Assembly (NCBI RefSeq): GCF_032854445.1
Contig: NC_088305.1
Coordinates: forward strand, 8,933,606 to 8,997,605
Source: Liolophura sinensis
Lineage: Eukaryota > Mollusca > Polyplacophora > Chitonida > Chitonidae
DNA: 64,000 nucleotides
Reading direction: 5' to 3'
Position numbers and translations under genes: made by a program. Below the pieces are notes generated by a model. The model searched no databases and had not been told where the DNA came from. It was given only the letters and a program-made list of their open reading frames with translations. This document shows positions 24,303-36,289 of the stretch, piece by piece. Each line of letters starts with the position of its first letter. Positions within the stretch are counted from its first letter, which is position 1.

Positions 24303-24945
24303 TTGAAAATTAACCAATTACCCAAAATTGTGGTTATACATCAGCCAATTACCCCAAAATGTAATTAGGAATTAACCAACTACTGACCACCGTGGTTAGG
24401 AATTAAACAATTAGTTAACACTGTGGTTAAGAAATAAATAATTAGCGAACACTGTGGTTAGAAATTAACCAATTAGCGAACACTGGTTAGAAATTAACCA
24501 TTTAGCGAACACTGTGGTTAGAAATTAACCAATGATTCAAAATTGTGGTTATGAATCGGCCAACTACTCAAGAATGTAATTAAGAATTAACCAATAACTG
24601 AACACTGTGGTTAGGAATTAACCAATTGCTGAACACTGTGGTTAGAAATTAACCAATTACTAAACACTGGTTAATAAATAAATAATTACCGAACATAGTG
24701 GTTAGAAATTAACCAATTACTGAACACTGTGTTGAGGAATTAACCAATTACCGAGCACTGTGGCTAGGAATTAACCAATTAACACTGGTTAATAAATAAA
24801 TTATTACCAAACACAGTTAGAAATTAACCAATTACGGAACACCGTGATTAGGAATTAACCCATTACCCAACAACCAGATCAAGAATTAACCAATTACCCA
24901 ACACTGTCATCCAGAATTAATCAATAAGTAAACAATGTGGTTTGG
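24303..24945 (+). repeat. 31-bp minisatellite, about 20 degenerate copies
   Basis: The unit is close to GGAATTAACCAATTACTGAA plus CACTGTGGTTA. Copies differ by small deletions (loss of GTG, loss of ~10 bases near 24780) and by TTACC/TTACT/TTAGC variants. Confidence 0.95.
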
Positions 24946-24974
24946 AGTCCACGAAATATATGTATGTACATGTA

Positions 24975-25345
24975 TACTTGGAGTCTAATGGCGTACTTAA
25001 CAATTTTTTTCAGTCAGGTGACGTCGAGGAGTCATAGTTGTGTGCACACATAATGTGTTTTCTTCTGGCAGCGTGAGTCCATGCCGCCAAATGCTTCCGC
25101 CACTGAACTATCATGCAGAAGACAGCAGACATGACACCCCACCCAGTCACATTGTACTGACACCGGGCCAACCAGTCATGTTTCCTTGCTCTAATCTCTC
25201 ACTGCTGAGCGCGAAGCAAGGCAGCAGCAAGTACCATTATAAAAATCTTCGGTGTGACCCGACCCGTGTTTAATCCCGGGGTCTCCCGACTTCTGGGCGG
25301 ATGTTCAACCGGTAGGCCATCGAAATGATCCCTTGTCCACGGAAG
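24975..25345 (-). repeat. S3 SINE
   Basis: On the plus strand the tail end comes first (GGCGTACTTAACAATTTTTT, then CAGTCAGGTGACGTCGAGGA), followed by the body (CCACCCAGTCACATTGTACT, CTAATCTCTCACTGCTGAGC) and a tRNA-like head (GACCCGACCCGTGTTTAATC, with CCGGTAGGCCATCGAAATGA). It therefore reads 5' to 3' on the minus strand. Confidence 0.75.
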
Positions 25346-25589
25346 CCCCCATTTTAATTACATTGCTTGAATGTAAATATCAACAGAGTTATGCTTCTTC
25401 AGCGGATTATCGTCTTTCCCCACATGTTTGTGGCCATTGAGAATGGTGTATACTTCGAGCTGACCCTTTGTACTGAGACCCGTTGACCTACAATTGTGAC
25501 CCTAAAGCGAAATCGCATTCGATGCTCTTGTAGCCGTTGGTGACAATAGTCGCTAAACCGTGCTCGTGAGACTGGTGTTTGCTGATTCA

Positions 25590-25860
25590 TTGAAGACCGA
25601 TAGGAGAGTTTCGAGTTGAAACTCCTTTGTCGTTCAAGGTAAAAAACAGTCCTACCATATCATGTTAGTTGGGAAAAATATTGATCCACTCTTGTTGACA
25701 TTAATTTACTGATCATATCTGACTTGCCGTGTTCCAGAGGTACAGATGGCTATTCTTTCCTTTAAAAACTTCAGAAGTTCATAAACGCTCAGCTCCTTAA
25801 TTTTGTGATCATTGATCTATACTAAATAACTTTTTGTGAAAGTTTTTTTCAGACGACGAT
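25590..25860. repeat. Relative of the 36-52 kb duplicated segment
   Basis: GTTTCGAGTTGAAACTCCTT near 25606 resembles GTTTCGAGTTAGAACTCTTG at 47377 in direct orientation, and CTAAATAACTTTTTGTGAAA at 25822 resembles the inverse of TTTCACAAAAAGTTATTTAG at 47510. The mixed orientation suggests an element with internal inverted parts. Confidence 0.45.
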
Positions 25861-25911
25861 GTTATAGTAAATGTAGATCAAAAATAGCTGCCGAACATTT
25901 CCGACAGATCA

Positions 25912-26200
25912 CGTTTTACGATTTACGATTTACGATCACGATTTATTTGTTTATTTATTTGATTGATGAACTCAAGAATAGTTCACGGCTAGCATTATGG
26001 TGGGGGGGGGGGGGCAATCCGGCAGAGGCCGGGGGAAACCCACGACCATCCGCAGATTGCTGCAAGACCGTTCCACGTGCGACCGGAGATAAAGCCAGCA
26101 TGAGCTGGATTTGAACTCACAGCTAAGCATTGGTGGGAGGCTCCAGTGTCATTGTACCGCGCTGGCGTGCTTACCCCCTCGTCCACGGTATCCCCAGCAA
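25912..26200 (-). repeat. S1 SINE, diverged, with G-run
   Basis: Starts after three ACGATTT/TTTACGATT repeats (25912-25944). On the minus strand it has the head remnant, GCTGGCTTTATCTCCGGTCG, GCAATCTGCGGATGGTCGTG, and a tail shortened around GTTCATCAATCAAATAAATA. A run of 14 or so G residues at 26001-26014 replaces part of the CCTCCCACCATAATGC region. Confidence 0.8.
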
Positions 26201-26284
26201 TAAAAGAGATCGAGCTCAGAACTCCCCTATTGTTACCTCTTTGGCATGCAAATCTATGCCATTGTTTCTTAAAAGGAAACCGCG

Positions 26285-26930
26285 TTGCGCATATCCTTCT
26301 CTGTCACAGTCTTCCCTATCAGATAGCATTCCTTATCACATATATTTCTCTACCACATAACATTCCCTCTCACATGGCCTTTCCTATCATATAACATTCC
26401 ATATCCGGTATCATTCCCTGTCACATAGCCTTCTCTATCGCATAATCTGCCCTATCAAATGACATTCCTATCACATAACATTTCCTGTCACATGACATTC
26501 CCAGTCATTAGCCTCCCTATCACATAGCATTCCCTGTCACATAAAATTTCCTATCACATAGTCTTTCCTATCACATAACTTCCTTATCACATAGCCTGCA
26601 CTGTCACATAGCCCTCCCTATCACATGGCCTTCCCTGTCGCATAAAATTTCCTATCACATAGTTGTTCCTATCACATAGCCTGGGCTATCACATAGCCTT
26701 CCCTATCACATAACATTTCCTGTCACATAGCCTTTCCTATCGCATGGCTTCGCTATCACATAGCCTTTCCTTTCACATAGCTTCCCTGTCACATAACCTT
26801 CCCTATCACATACCTTTCCCTATTACATAACATGCCCTATTACCTAGCCTTCCCTATGACATAAAACCTTCCATATCACATAGTTTTCCCTATCACATAG
26901 TCTTCCCTGTCACATAGCCTTCCCTCTCTT
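26285..26930 (+). repeat. 18-bp minisatellite, about 35 copies
   Basis: The unit is CCCTATCACATAGCCTTC. Common variants are CTGTCACATAACATTTC and the like, giving an alternating 36-bp sub-pattern in places. Confidence 0.95.
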
Positions 26931-27274
26931 TATAGGCAAAAACAGAAATTGGTAGTTGCTGAGAATCAAAGAAATAGTATGTACTTTTATTGGTTCCGAA
27001 TGGCAAAGGCCTAAATCTGTACATCACAGTTAATGTTTCGATAGTGTGTTATAAGCCTTTCATTGTTCGACACTACTATTTTATCAAGATAAAAATGAAA
27101 AGCACTTATTTTAATCAGGCTTATTTAAGCTTTTAACAGTTCACATAGGAGCATATTTGTTGTGCCATTCAAATCGATATCCTCCAATAACCCCAGGAGA
27201 AATAACATTAGTTGTTAGTTAATTGCATTAATCAAGTAGAAAGATTCCGACAGCTGCAAATGTTACATTAGGCC

Positions 27275-27835
27275 AGTGACGTCTAATAAATTGGAGGGGG
27301 CAAGGAAATTGGTACTATTTATGCATTGACATGAAGAATTAGAATGAAACCTTGACTGAGGTAAATTGACAAGAGGTCGCATTTAACCGCTTACGTGTGA
27401 CCATTTGCCAGCTGTCACACTGTTGTCGTTGTCAGAGTCTGTACGTCCTTAATTATATTGTATTCCTACATAAACCAGGATTCTGCTGGTGTACTAAGCA
27501 TCCTTGAGGTCTGGTCCCTTTGCATTGTTTTAATGTGATTTTATGTTAAATGTGATGGCGACACAACGTTTTTAGTAATTCTACACCAGTAACGAATAAT
27601 AAATCGCAGTTAACATCACTGCATATTTTTAAACCTTATTCTGCTTAAGCCATGGTGCTAGGAGGGCGTATAAATTGCTACTATTTATGCATTTACATGA
27701 ACAGTTAGAGTGAAACCCTGAGGTAAATTAACAATAGTCCGTATTTCACCGGTGACGTGTGACCATTTGTCAAGATATCACACTGTCGTTCTTCTGGCCT
27801 CTTTGCTGTACGTCTTTAATTATCTTGGTTAGTGT
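27275..27835 (-). repeat. Rep-A, two copies in tandem
   Basis: Copy 1 at 27275-27480 (AATTGACAAGAGGTCGCATT, TGACCATTTGCCAGCTGTCA, GTCTGTACGTCCTTAATTAT). Copy 2 at 27600-27830 (AATCGCAGTTAACATCACTG, CTTATTCTGCTTAAGCCATG, CTGAGGTAAATTAACAATAG, GACCATTTGTCAAGATATCA). Both are on the minus strand. Confidence 0.8.
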
Positions 27836-27839
27836 TAAA

Positions 27840-28580
27840 CACCACTTTGGCAGAACATGTTTTAGCCAGTAAACAGTTGTCTTCAGCGAAGTGAGAATGT
27901 TAACATTCAAAATCACACGAAATAGCAAATTCTGTTAAAATTCGCTCAAAAAAAAATTAGTTAAAATTCAAAAATCACTGAAAACATAGTCTTTATACAA
28001 TATTCATGTTTGTTGAAATTATCTTTTAACTATTTAACCATAGCAACAATAACATAACATAACATAACAACATTGTCAAATAATTACAATATATTTTAAA
28101 CGATGTGAACCTATTCTGTTCACTGGACCTAAAACACCCAATGACCCAATGAAATAAATAAATGGATAAATTTCGCGCAAATTTTGATATGATAATGTAC
28201 AACAGGTTTATATAACAACATGCAGCCTCGGCCCGTCTAGGAGTTTCGCTGGAACTTTCCGGACAAAGGACAAACGTTTGACCTAGTAGTCGCTCTATAA
28301 ATTGATATGTCACAAACTAAATCTGAACTATCACCATTCTCAAAAGTTAGATGTAACAGTCTTACTTCATCTAAGTTACAAAGAAAACACAGTAAAATTC
28401 TCCCATGTCATTCATCACGAAATATGTTCTCCACGCAGAAAAAAGTATGATCGAATTTACCACGTATACTTTGTTTTGCGCGTCAATACATCTATGCTAA
28501 GCCCACGGAGTCTGGTTTGAATGTGGAAACATGGTAAAGTTTCGGAAACTCCTAATTCCGCTATGTTGAAAACAACAAAA
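27840..28580. other. No gene seen
   Basis: AT-rich. Contains a short AACAT pentamer run at 28050-28070. No supportable gene. Confidence 0.4.
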
Positions 28581-28584
28581 TCTG

Positions 28585-28800
28585 ATCACAATGAGAGCTG
28601 GATTCGAACCCACGATTTCATCCCTTTGGAAAACTAGGCCCAATCTATTTGAGTCACGGCTTTACTTAGGACCGCTATAGGTATGACCGTCCAGGAGCGA
28701 AAGCCTGAGTGAGTGACATACCAAACATATCTATTAGTGACCCCTAGTTTGAAGTTGTTCGCTATGCTAAAAACGTTAAACCCCAAGCATACATACTATG
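28585..28800. repeat. S3-type pieces: tRNA-like head (-) and tail (+)
   Basis: 28590-28680 on the minus strand reads as a tRNA-like head with B box GGGTTCGAATCC. 28745-28800 on the plus strand ends TAAAAACGTTAAACCCCAAG plus CATACATAC, the S3 tail. The two pieces point toward each other, so they may be separate insertions. Confidence 0.5.
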
Positions 28801-29415
28801 CTAAATAACCATTTAGCATTTACCTCACATGTACAGATGAATAACGACCAGCATTTGACTTTGATATTTAATTCTCGACTTAAAGCTCAGTAATAACAGC
28901 ATTGTAAGCTGTCAGTGACCTATAATACAGTCTATGTTCCGTAGGAGTGAATACATAGATGTGTCCATATCTACATGCAGGCTCTGGAAGGGCTCTATAT
29001 GTCATTTAACACATTTCTACGTATATACAGGAGCACAAAATATTCTATGGCTAAAGCACGTAAATATGCATATGCGATGATATTTTTTAAAGGCCTCAAT
29101 AAAATTCTGCATTAATTAAGAATTGAAATATTTATAGTATTCAATCCACGAATTTCTGGAGACAATGAAAAAAAGAAAAAAAACAACGTATGAAAGCATT
29201 GGAGAGTACGTATAAGCTGTCACTGTATATGATACGGTATTGTGGTTCATACTGCACGAATAATGCATACATAAATGATGTATGGGCCCTGCTGACGAGT
29301 TCACATGAGAGTGTGAATAGACAGAACAGGTTCACAAAATATACCACATGCCCCCCAAAATAAAAGCATTTTCGTCTAATCGATCATATATATACATGTT
29401 TTCGCTTGGATTTTC
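28801..29415. other. No gene seen
   Basis: AT-rich, no supportable gene or recognised repeat. Confidence 0.4.
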
Positions 29416-29423
29416 TGAATTTA

Positions 29424-29637
29424 TTTATTCATTTATTTAATTGGTGCTTTACGCCGCACTCAAGAATATTTCACTTACACGACGGCAGCCAGCAATATGG
29501 TGGGAATAACCCATGTCCTTCGGCAGGTCGCTGGCAGACCTTTCCACATTCGGCCGGAGAGGAAGCCAGCATGAGCTGGACTTGAACTCACAGCGACCGC
29601 ACTGGTGAGAGGCTCCCGGTCATTGCGCCGCGCTGGT
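29424..29637 (-). repeat. S1 SINE, 5'-truncated
   Basis: Tail at the left (CATTTATTTAATTGGTGCTT), then CCAGCAATATGGTGGGAATA, GAGGAAGCCAGCATGAGCTG and CGGTCATTGCGCCGCGCTGG. The A-box part is missing. TGAATTTA occurs on both flanks and may be a target-site duplication. Confidence 0.85.
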
Positions 29638-29639
29638 TT

Positions 29640-30330
29640 ATGAATTTACAATTATAATGCTATAAATGTTAACATTTTTGCAAATCGTGATAGAAATCAG
29701 TGTGTGTGTAACAGACCAAGATTTCATATCGTGAAACAGATCAATTTCTCGTATGTTTCCGTGGGCTTTTACTGAAGTTTTCACAGCGCAGTTGGTTCAG
29801 AAGATAACAGCATGTTCAGGTCTGGGTTAAATCCTAGAATTCAGGGAAGATAACTCTAATAGGCCTATTCGGTTTACACGTCAATAAATACAGTATACAA
29901 CAGATAAAAGGCCTTTAAGCATTTACACAAATAGTTATAATCAATTTCTGTTTGCCAGTCGCCTATAATTAGCTGTCTGTAAAATAGGTCATACTCTCTA
30001 CCAAAATTGCCTTTCCTTAGCAACACGTACTACCACAAGCTCTACCACCAATATACAAAAAACTGTTCTAACTTCATTTTCTGTGCAAGAATATGGACTT
30101 TCAACATACCGATGTGTAGAACTTTAGTTGTTACGTCTCATTGACTAAAGGTAATTTTGGTAACTACTTTGACTGATTTTACAGGCACACTGTAGTCAGG
30201 GCTCTAGTTTTAATCCCTGTGTTGAAAGTCTTTTATATAATATTTATGCACTCTGTAGAAACAAAATCGTTTTTATTCATATGAGGACTTTCCAAATCAA
30301 GATAGACGCTTTTCAACTTTTACTTTCACT
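29640..30330. other. No gene seen
   Basis: No supportable feature. Confidence 0.4.
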
Positions 30331-30374
30331 GGGCCGCGCTGGCACGCTAACCAGCTCGACCACGTAGGCCCGGG
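30330..30374 (-). repeat. S1 SINE head fragment
   Basis: GGGCCGCGCTGGCACGCTAA and CCAGCTCGACCACGTAGGCC read on the minus strand as the tRNA-derived 5' end of S1, without body or tail. Confidence 0.65.
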
Positions 30375-30835
30375 TTTTTCTTTCTTTTTTTTTTTAAATA
30401 AACGGCTTGAAGAAGCCTTGAATGGAGACATCATGAGATTTAGGAGATGCCGGTTACCACGGGGAGACTTATCGAGTTTCTGTTTGTTCGGGAAATGGAC
30501 AGACCATCCCAGATGCGATATCACACGGAACTGATCAATTTTACTGCTGTATGAGCTCGGTCCAGGCAAACAGTTTTTTTTTCCAACCGAAGGACACTGG
30601 TAATCCGAGCTGATCACAACAAAACGTAATTCGATATGTCAAGTCTGCGATCAGATATCCTGTATAACTGACCATTTCACTCTTCAAATAGAGCCCTGGT
30701 CTCCGTCGATAACCAATGGTCTGTTGAAAGATCAGCTCTCATGAGCCAGTATAGCAGTAAAAGTACATGCACACAGCTCTACAATAAAACTATGCTGGTC
30801 GTCGGTGAGTGGTCAAGGTTCTTGCTATAAGACAC

Positions 30836-31170
30836 ACAACTGAATTGTTAGAGCGTCAGTTTCGAAGTCGGAATCAAACCCGAGTCGAGTTAAACCAAAA
30901 ACTTTAAAAGTGCTACCTCGTTCGGCGCTCATCACTGAGAGGTTAGAGCAAGGAAACATGACTGGTTGGCCCAATGCCAGTATAACGTGACTGGGTGGGG
31001 GTGTCATGTCTGGTGTCTTCGACGTGATACTTCATTGGTGGCACACTGTGGCGGCATGGACTCGCCCTGCCACAAGAAGTCACAGTATATGTACACACAC
31101 ATAATGACTCCTCGTCGTAATATGACTGAAAAATTGTTAAGTGCGATGTAAAACCCCAAGCATATATAGA
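30836..31170 (+). repeat. S3 SINE, near full length
   Basis: A tRNA-like head (TTAGAGCGTCAGTTTCGAAG, B-box-like GAATCAAACCC) is followed by CAAGGAAACATGACTGGTTG, CATGGACTCGCCCTGCCACA, ATAATGACTCCTCGTCGTAA and the tail ACTGAAAAATTGTTAAGTGC, then CCCCAAGCATATATA. Confidence 0.8.
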
Positions 31171-31980
31171 TACACAAGTTATAGGACACTCGATGTGCGG
31201 GTCTCAACTCGTTCTTAGCTTGAAGTTGGTGGCTGAAGTATTTAATTAAATGGCATATGTTATGAAATCTGTTACCATCTGCTATTAGAATATCTCAACC
31301 TGTCAAGGTAGACAGTTATACGAGCATGTATGTTACTAATACTCATGCATGCTTATGGCGAACATAGATTTTGCACACAGAAAATATCAATGTTCTGTCG
31401 AACCCTGAAGATATGTTTTCAAGTTTACTTTGCTAAAATATAGGTGTAGATCTTATGTCAATCGGATTAGACTTGACACAAAAAAAAGCAAAGTGATAGA
31501 CCTGAGTCCAAGTATTTGTAGCTAAAAATGTACTGGCGATCCTGTTGAAGTACAGTGTTTTAGAAGTCGGGTAGAGAAATATCCAGCAAGATTGAGGATA
31601 TGTTATTTTTATACAACCTTTAAGACGTGCAATTTCCAAAGACATACAAGACAAGACGTCTTTATTTAGCCCAGTGGTATTGAAGGCGAACGGCCTATTT
31701 ATGCCAGCATAGGCTTAATATAGCGGTAACGTCCACATTATTGAGTTTTAATACCAGGGATCAGGATGTACCACGAACGGAGTGAGTGATGGTTATCGAC
31801 GATGATATTAATACACACAAATATTTGTTTAAAGACAGACACCAAAGACAGAAAAGATCCCAAGTAACTTACCTGTGGTTAGCTCATTCAAAATATAGCA
31901 TAAATACTCCACGGCCCAAAAATTTCATTTGCCAACTGCAGCCTAAAGAATTCCACAAAGAAATGTCATATTCAGTGATG
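31171..31980. other. No gene seen
   Basis: A donor-like ACAGGTAAGT on the minus strand at 31867-31876 is not preceded by a convincing open exon. No other supportable feature. Confidence 0.4.
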
Positions 31981-31984
31981 TAGG

Positions 31985-32335
31985 GTGCACTTCCTCTCTG
32001 ACAGAGATCTGGAAACATGAGGTCGCGGGTTCAAATCCGACTCTAGTTATGACATTTGTCAGGTGCCGTAGGAGGTGTGGTGATGTCCCCTGGTCCCCAG
32101 GTTGAGATAAGGTTTTTGTGAGGGGGCATTATTACATCGTGTATCATAAACAACCCTCAATTGTGGCTGGGATATACAAGTAGCAAACATTAGTTTTCAG
32201 ACCCAGAAATTAAGGTCTTATTTGTGCTGTTGTGTATTGGGATATCTGAATGGTTTTGAGTTCTGACTACCGACGTATAAATGAAAAATTTTCAGCATAA
32301 CGTTAAACTCAAATGAAATAGATAAATACTAGTAA
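31985..32335 (+). repeat. S5 SINE
   Basis: B box GGTTCAAATCC at 32028-32038 in a tRNA-like head, a body unlike S1 or S3 (GCCGTAGGAGGTGTGGTGAT, TGTCCCCTGGTCCCCAGGTT) and a tail CGTATAAATGAAAAATTTTC, then AACGTTAAACTCAAATGAAA plus TAGATAAATA. The tail resembles those of S1 and S3. Confidence 0.65.
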
Positions 32336-32524
32336 ATGAAAGACTGATCAAGAGAAACAGATAGGCAATCATGAACATGTTACCCTTCCTTCAAAATGTT
32401 GACATAAGATCGATTGGTGTTTTCGATTTGGACTGAATGTCGCTCTCATATTATTTCCGTCATTTGGAGCAACCTAGATCCAATCCCGACGTAATCATAG
32501 TCTTCACTGGAACGCCAATTCGAA

Positions 32525-32600
32525 GGCACCAGACACGACGCCTCACCACGTCACATTTCAGGTCTACTGACACCGGACCGACCAAGTACTTGCTATAGCT
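32525..32600 (-). repeat. S3 SINE fragment
   Basis: GACACGACGCCTCACCACGT, then TACTGACACCGGACCGACCA matches the body of the S3 copy at 25130-25180. Confidence 0.55.
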
Positions 32601-32939
32601 AGTCCTGGTGGCTGATTGCTAGTTAGTACAAAGGTTACCGACGTTAAAATCTTAAATGCAAGGAAAACACTAAGAGGAAGTACATATCAGATAAAAGACC
32701 ATTAAACACTCTCCAGCAGTTATTGTATGAGAATTTCTTCAATCTAGTAAATTGCATTTAAAATGTTGGATTCTACCCTGAAACGAACAATTTAAAGCAA
32801 GGAATATGGATGTGACGTCATTAATACAATCTGGGTCCCACCAGACCACCGTAGAATCCGATGTTTGGAAAGTATTTTTTATTATGTTGGAAAAGTTCTA
32901 CAGCCAAGAAATCGAACTATTCTTCTGGGCGATGTTTAA

Positions 32940-33415
32940 GCATGGCACACGATTTGATACTGATTTCACTCAGTCGCCTAGAACATACCTTGCGTGTTTC
33001 CTACATCATTTAAAACTGTTGACCGCTTCTCTTTGTATGACTCCGTCCTTTTGTCGTACTTTATATACTTTCTTAGCTCGTTGGTAATATGTGCTAAACG
33101 TCGTTTTGGGAAATGGCCTTGCGATTATTGACCCGGAACGTCCTTGTTGGTTGACGGCTGGTATACGATTTGAATACTGATTTCACTCAGTCGCCTTGAA
33201 CATACCTTGCGTCTTTCCTGCATCACTGAAAACCGTTGACCGTTTCCCTTTGTATGATTGCGTCCTTTTATCGTACTTTATATTCTTTCTTGGCTCTTTG
33301 GTAATTTGGGTTAAACGTCATTTTGGGAATTGACCTTGCGATTATTGACCCGGAACGCCCTTGTTGGTTGACGGCTGGTGTACGAATGTCTGCTTCGACG
33401 CATAGATTTAAGTCT
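32940..33415 (+). repeat. Rep-B, tandem dimer
   Basis: Copy 1 (32950-33170) and copy 2 (33172-33415) both run from GATACTGATTTCACTCAGTC / GAATACTGATTTCACTCAGT through GCGATTATTGACCCGGAACG to TTGACGGCTGGT. The first lacks the terminal GACGCATAGATT and reads straight into the second. Each has one copy of the segment amplified at 11.8 kb. Confidence 0.85.
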
Positions 33416-33419
33416 GAGT

Positions 33420-33700
33420 CTTTTATCTGACATATACTTCATTTAAGTGTTTTCTTTGCCTTCAAGTATGACTTGACTCGGAATTTGGAATGGCTGGTGT
33501 TTGTACTAAATTAAAAATGTTGCTCTCATACCATGGGGGAGGGAGTTTACTGGCACATGGCATTATCAACCGAAGAGAAAGACACACAGGACTCATTTAT
33601 ATGAAAAGCGGATTTGTATATTGTTGAGTTTGCGTACCATTTGACGTATATGTCATTTCTGTCCGGAACTCTGCTCCCGATTTGGTTTGTTCAGATGGCT
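33420..33700. other. No gene seen
   Basis: No supportable feature. Confidence 0.35.
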
Positions 33701-33704
33701 GGCA

Positions 33705-33880
33705 TTGTTCAACGGTATAACGCTCTTCGAATTGATATCCACGTAAGCCACAGCTTGTGTTCATGAACAGAGGCTCTTGGCGCCGGTGCAAATCCCAGCC
33801 GTGCCAAGCGGTTCTGATCACAGACGCCGGGTGTGAGATTATTCTGTCCAATAAAGTATGGGTGATTACAAAGACCCCTT
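33705..33880 (+). repeat. S4 dispersed repeat, copy 1
   Basis: GTATAACGCTCTTCGAATTG, CAGAGGCTCTTGGCGCCGGT, then GATTATTCTGTCCAATAAAG and GGTGATTACAAAGACC. It matches 43090-43245 in order. A B-box-like GGTGCAAATCCC suggests a SINE. Confidence 0.7.
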
Positions 33881-34027
33881 AGCGTTAGACGGAATAGGAC
33901 GTCGCTCGAGCCATTTTAAAGCGTGTGTAGTTTGTACTTTGAAGGGGCATTCGCCAAAAGGTTTGGAGGCAGACGAACACATGCCAGCCTATAGTAATAT
34001 CTGTAATGTTTTTCTGTGTTAGTATAC

Positions 34028-34146
34028 GTGGGAAGGTCTGTCCCCAGTGCTCTGCCCAATTTCCTCCCACCACACTGCTGGCCGCAGTCGTTTAAGTGGA
34101 ATATTCTTGAGTACGGCGTAACACCAGTCAAATAAATAAATAAATT
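34028..34146 (+). repeat. S1 SINE 3' fragment
   Basis: CGTGGGAAGGTCTGTCCCCA, TCTGCCCAATTTCCTCCCAC, then GAGTACGGCGTAACACCAGT and CAAATAAATAAATAAA. The middle (CAACCTGCGGATGG...) is deleted. Confidence 0.8.
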
Positions 34147-34149
34147 TCG

Positions 34150-34955
34150 GTGTTAGTAATAGATCTTTTAACCACGGCAGCCATTGAAGATTCATTTCAC
34201 GCATATTCTCCAACTCACACATAGGTCTGGAGCGAATATCTTTCTGTCGGAGATACCAAGTAACTCTCTCGGCTCCTTAAAATGATTACTTGTTAGGCTC
34301 CCAAGTTGAATGCTGGAAATCTATTGCTTTCGATTAAAAGATTCTTTTCGGATGGTGCTTTTTATCGTCTTTCCTAAAAAACTGCAAACCAGAGAGGCAG
34401 CTAATTTTCACAGATGTTACCGTTAACGGTTTTAAAGTTTGTTCTTCTAGTCCACTTCGTTTGGCAGCAATATTGGATTTCGTGCAAAAGAACTAAATGT
34501 CCTTTTTCTGAAGAAATAATGTACGGATATATCCGTCTAAAATTTCATACTATAATAAAGCGATTGTAGATACATAAAGACTGAAAACAGAATAAAATAC
34601 TTTTAAGATTTAAAAAGATCGCCATTGCTCGAATATATGGCGTCATAAAATGTAATTCAGATAACCGTTTTTCGTGATGGTTGAGCCACTTTAAGTTACC
34701 ATCAACAGTTTCTCGATACCAGTGTTTAAATAATATCAACCTATTTCAGAAAAAGAAATTTAAGCCTATACATTTAACCTAGACATATAGGGTAACTAGG
34801 CAATTATATGCTCGTTAACTGCCTTCTCAACTGTCCATGTTTTCTTCAAAAGGGCTTTGTATCCTAATATATCAGCATCGCCGTGTTGCTGATATTATTA
34901 TGCGGCAAACTCCTCTGTACTGGAGAAGAAGCTGGAAACCATTCGTGGAGTCTGC
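34150..34955. other. No gene seen
   Basis: No supportable feature in about 800 bases. Confidence 0.4.
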
Positions 34956-34959
34956 TTGG

Positions 34960-35135
34960 TACACGTTTTTCTCGCTTTCGCGGCTCTCACTGTTATTGGA
35001 GCTTTAATGACATTAAGTGGTTGACGTTATCGATTCCTGTAGCGTAAACTTACACCAAATTCGCTGAAGACCACGTGCCTGCCACTAATATGACATACTG
35101 CAAGTTATTCACCGAACGTCGGTGGTTTTATTTAC
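34960..35135 (+). repeat. S2 SINE-like body
   Basis: GCGGCTCTCACTGTTATTGG, TGACATTAAGTGGTTGACGT and GAACGTCGGTGGTTTTATTT follow the order seen near 5.9 and 10.1 kb. Confidence 0.55.
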
Positions 35136-35289
35136 TACAGGTATCTGTTTCAAATACAAATGGTCGCCATCGTGTAATATAGAAATTCTTAATTGAGGAC
35201 AGGGTTAAACAAAAATGAATTGCACCTCTGTGAACTTAACTCTCGTCCTCCTAATTCTGAAAAACAATCTTTCTGTCCAAAATATACGA

Positions 35290-35510
35290 ACTTCTTTGCA
35301 TCTATGCGTCAAAACAGACATTCGAATACCCGCCGTCAACAAGATGGACGTTCCCAGTCAATAATCCCTAGGCCAATGACCAAACGACGTTTAACACAAA
35401 CTCCCAAAGAACTAAGACAGTACGTAAAGCACGAAAATAGCACGGAATCGTATAAAGAGATTCAGTCCACAGTTTTCAATGATATAAGACATGCTAAAAA
35501 GAAGCAAGGT
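35290..35510 (-). repeat. Rep-B copy
   Basis: CATCTATGCGTCAAAACAGA, CATTCGAATACCCGCCGTCA, AAGATGGACGTTCCCAGTCA and CCAAACGACGTTTAACACAA are the reverse of the Rep-B 3' half. The open frame at 35193-35519 is part of this repeat and is not called as a gene. Confidence 0.8.
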
Positions 35511-35714
35511 ACGTTCTAGGCGACTGGGTTAAATCAATATTCAAACCGTGTGCCATGTAGACTATCAGTTGTCCATAATAAAATATGTATCTGTAATAAT
35601 GCAATATCACATTATAGGAATCTATCACGTACCTTATCTATCACTCCTTTAAAGTTAGATATGCCCATCGTACTTTGTATTCATAAACGTAACTTGTTGA
35701 TTGGAAAAAATATA

Positions 35715-35905
35715 TTTTGCTTAAGCCATGGTGACAGGGGGCGTGTAATTTGATACTATTTAAGCATTTACATGAACAGTTAGAATAAAACCCTGAGGTA
35801 AATTGGCAAGAGGCCGTACTTCACTGGTATGACCATTTGCTGGCTACCACACTGTCGTCGCTGCTCTGGTTTCAGTTTCTATGCTGAATGCTGTATACTC
35901 CGTAT
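35715..35905 (-). repeat. Rep-A copy
   Basis: TGCTTAAGCCATGGTGACAG, TGAGGTAAATTGGCAAGAGG and GACCATTTGCTGGCTACCAC: minus-strand Rep-A. Confidence 0.8.
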
Positions 35906-36289
35906 CACTACTTATAAAGTGAAACTAGACTTACAATAGAAATTTGCTCCGAAGTCACTAGTGGTATACACTTGGTATTTTTCAGATTAATATATTTTAA
36001 ATGGAATTTAATTTCACATGAAAAATGTTTCCAGCTCTATCTAACATGATAATGATAACATCACCACCAGCCGATGCCAAACGCTAAACCCAAATTAAGG
36101 AGTAAGGAGAAATGAATAATTATTAGAGCAAGATAGCCGTGCATCTGGAAAACAACGACAACAACAATGCCTTCTCTCCATTACATCGAAGACTCATAAT
36201 TGCTTTTGAGTACAATGAACATGTGATTACCGGAATTTATCACATAGTGTGTTCAGATATGTGATACAATATACACAATATTCTCTTCG

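Noticed and set aside
31865-31985. Minus-strand exon before an ACAGGTAAGT donor
   Set aside because: All three frames leading to the donor contain stops within a short distance.
35193-35519. 108-codon basic open frame
   Set aside because: Its second half is the reverse of Rep-B, present in many copies; no independent protein evidence.
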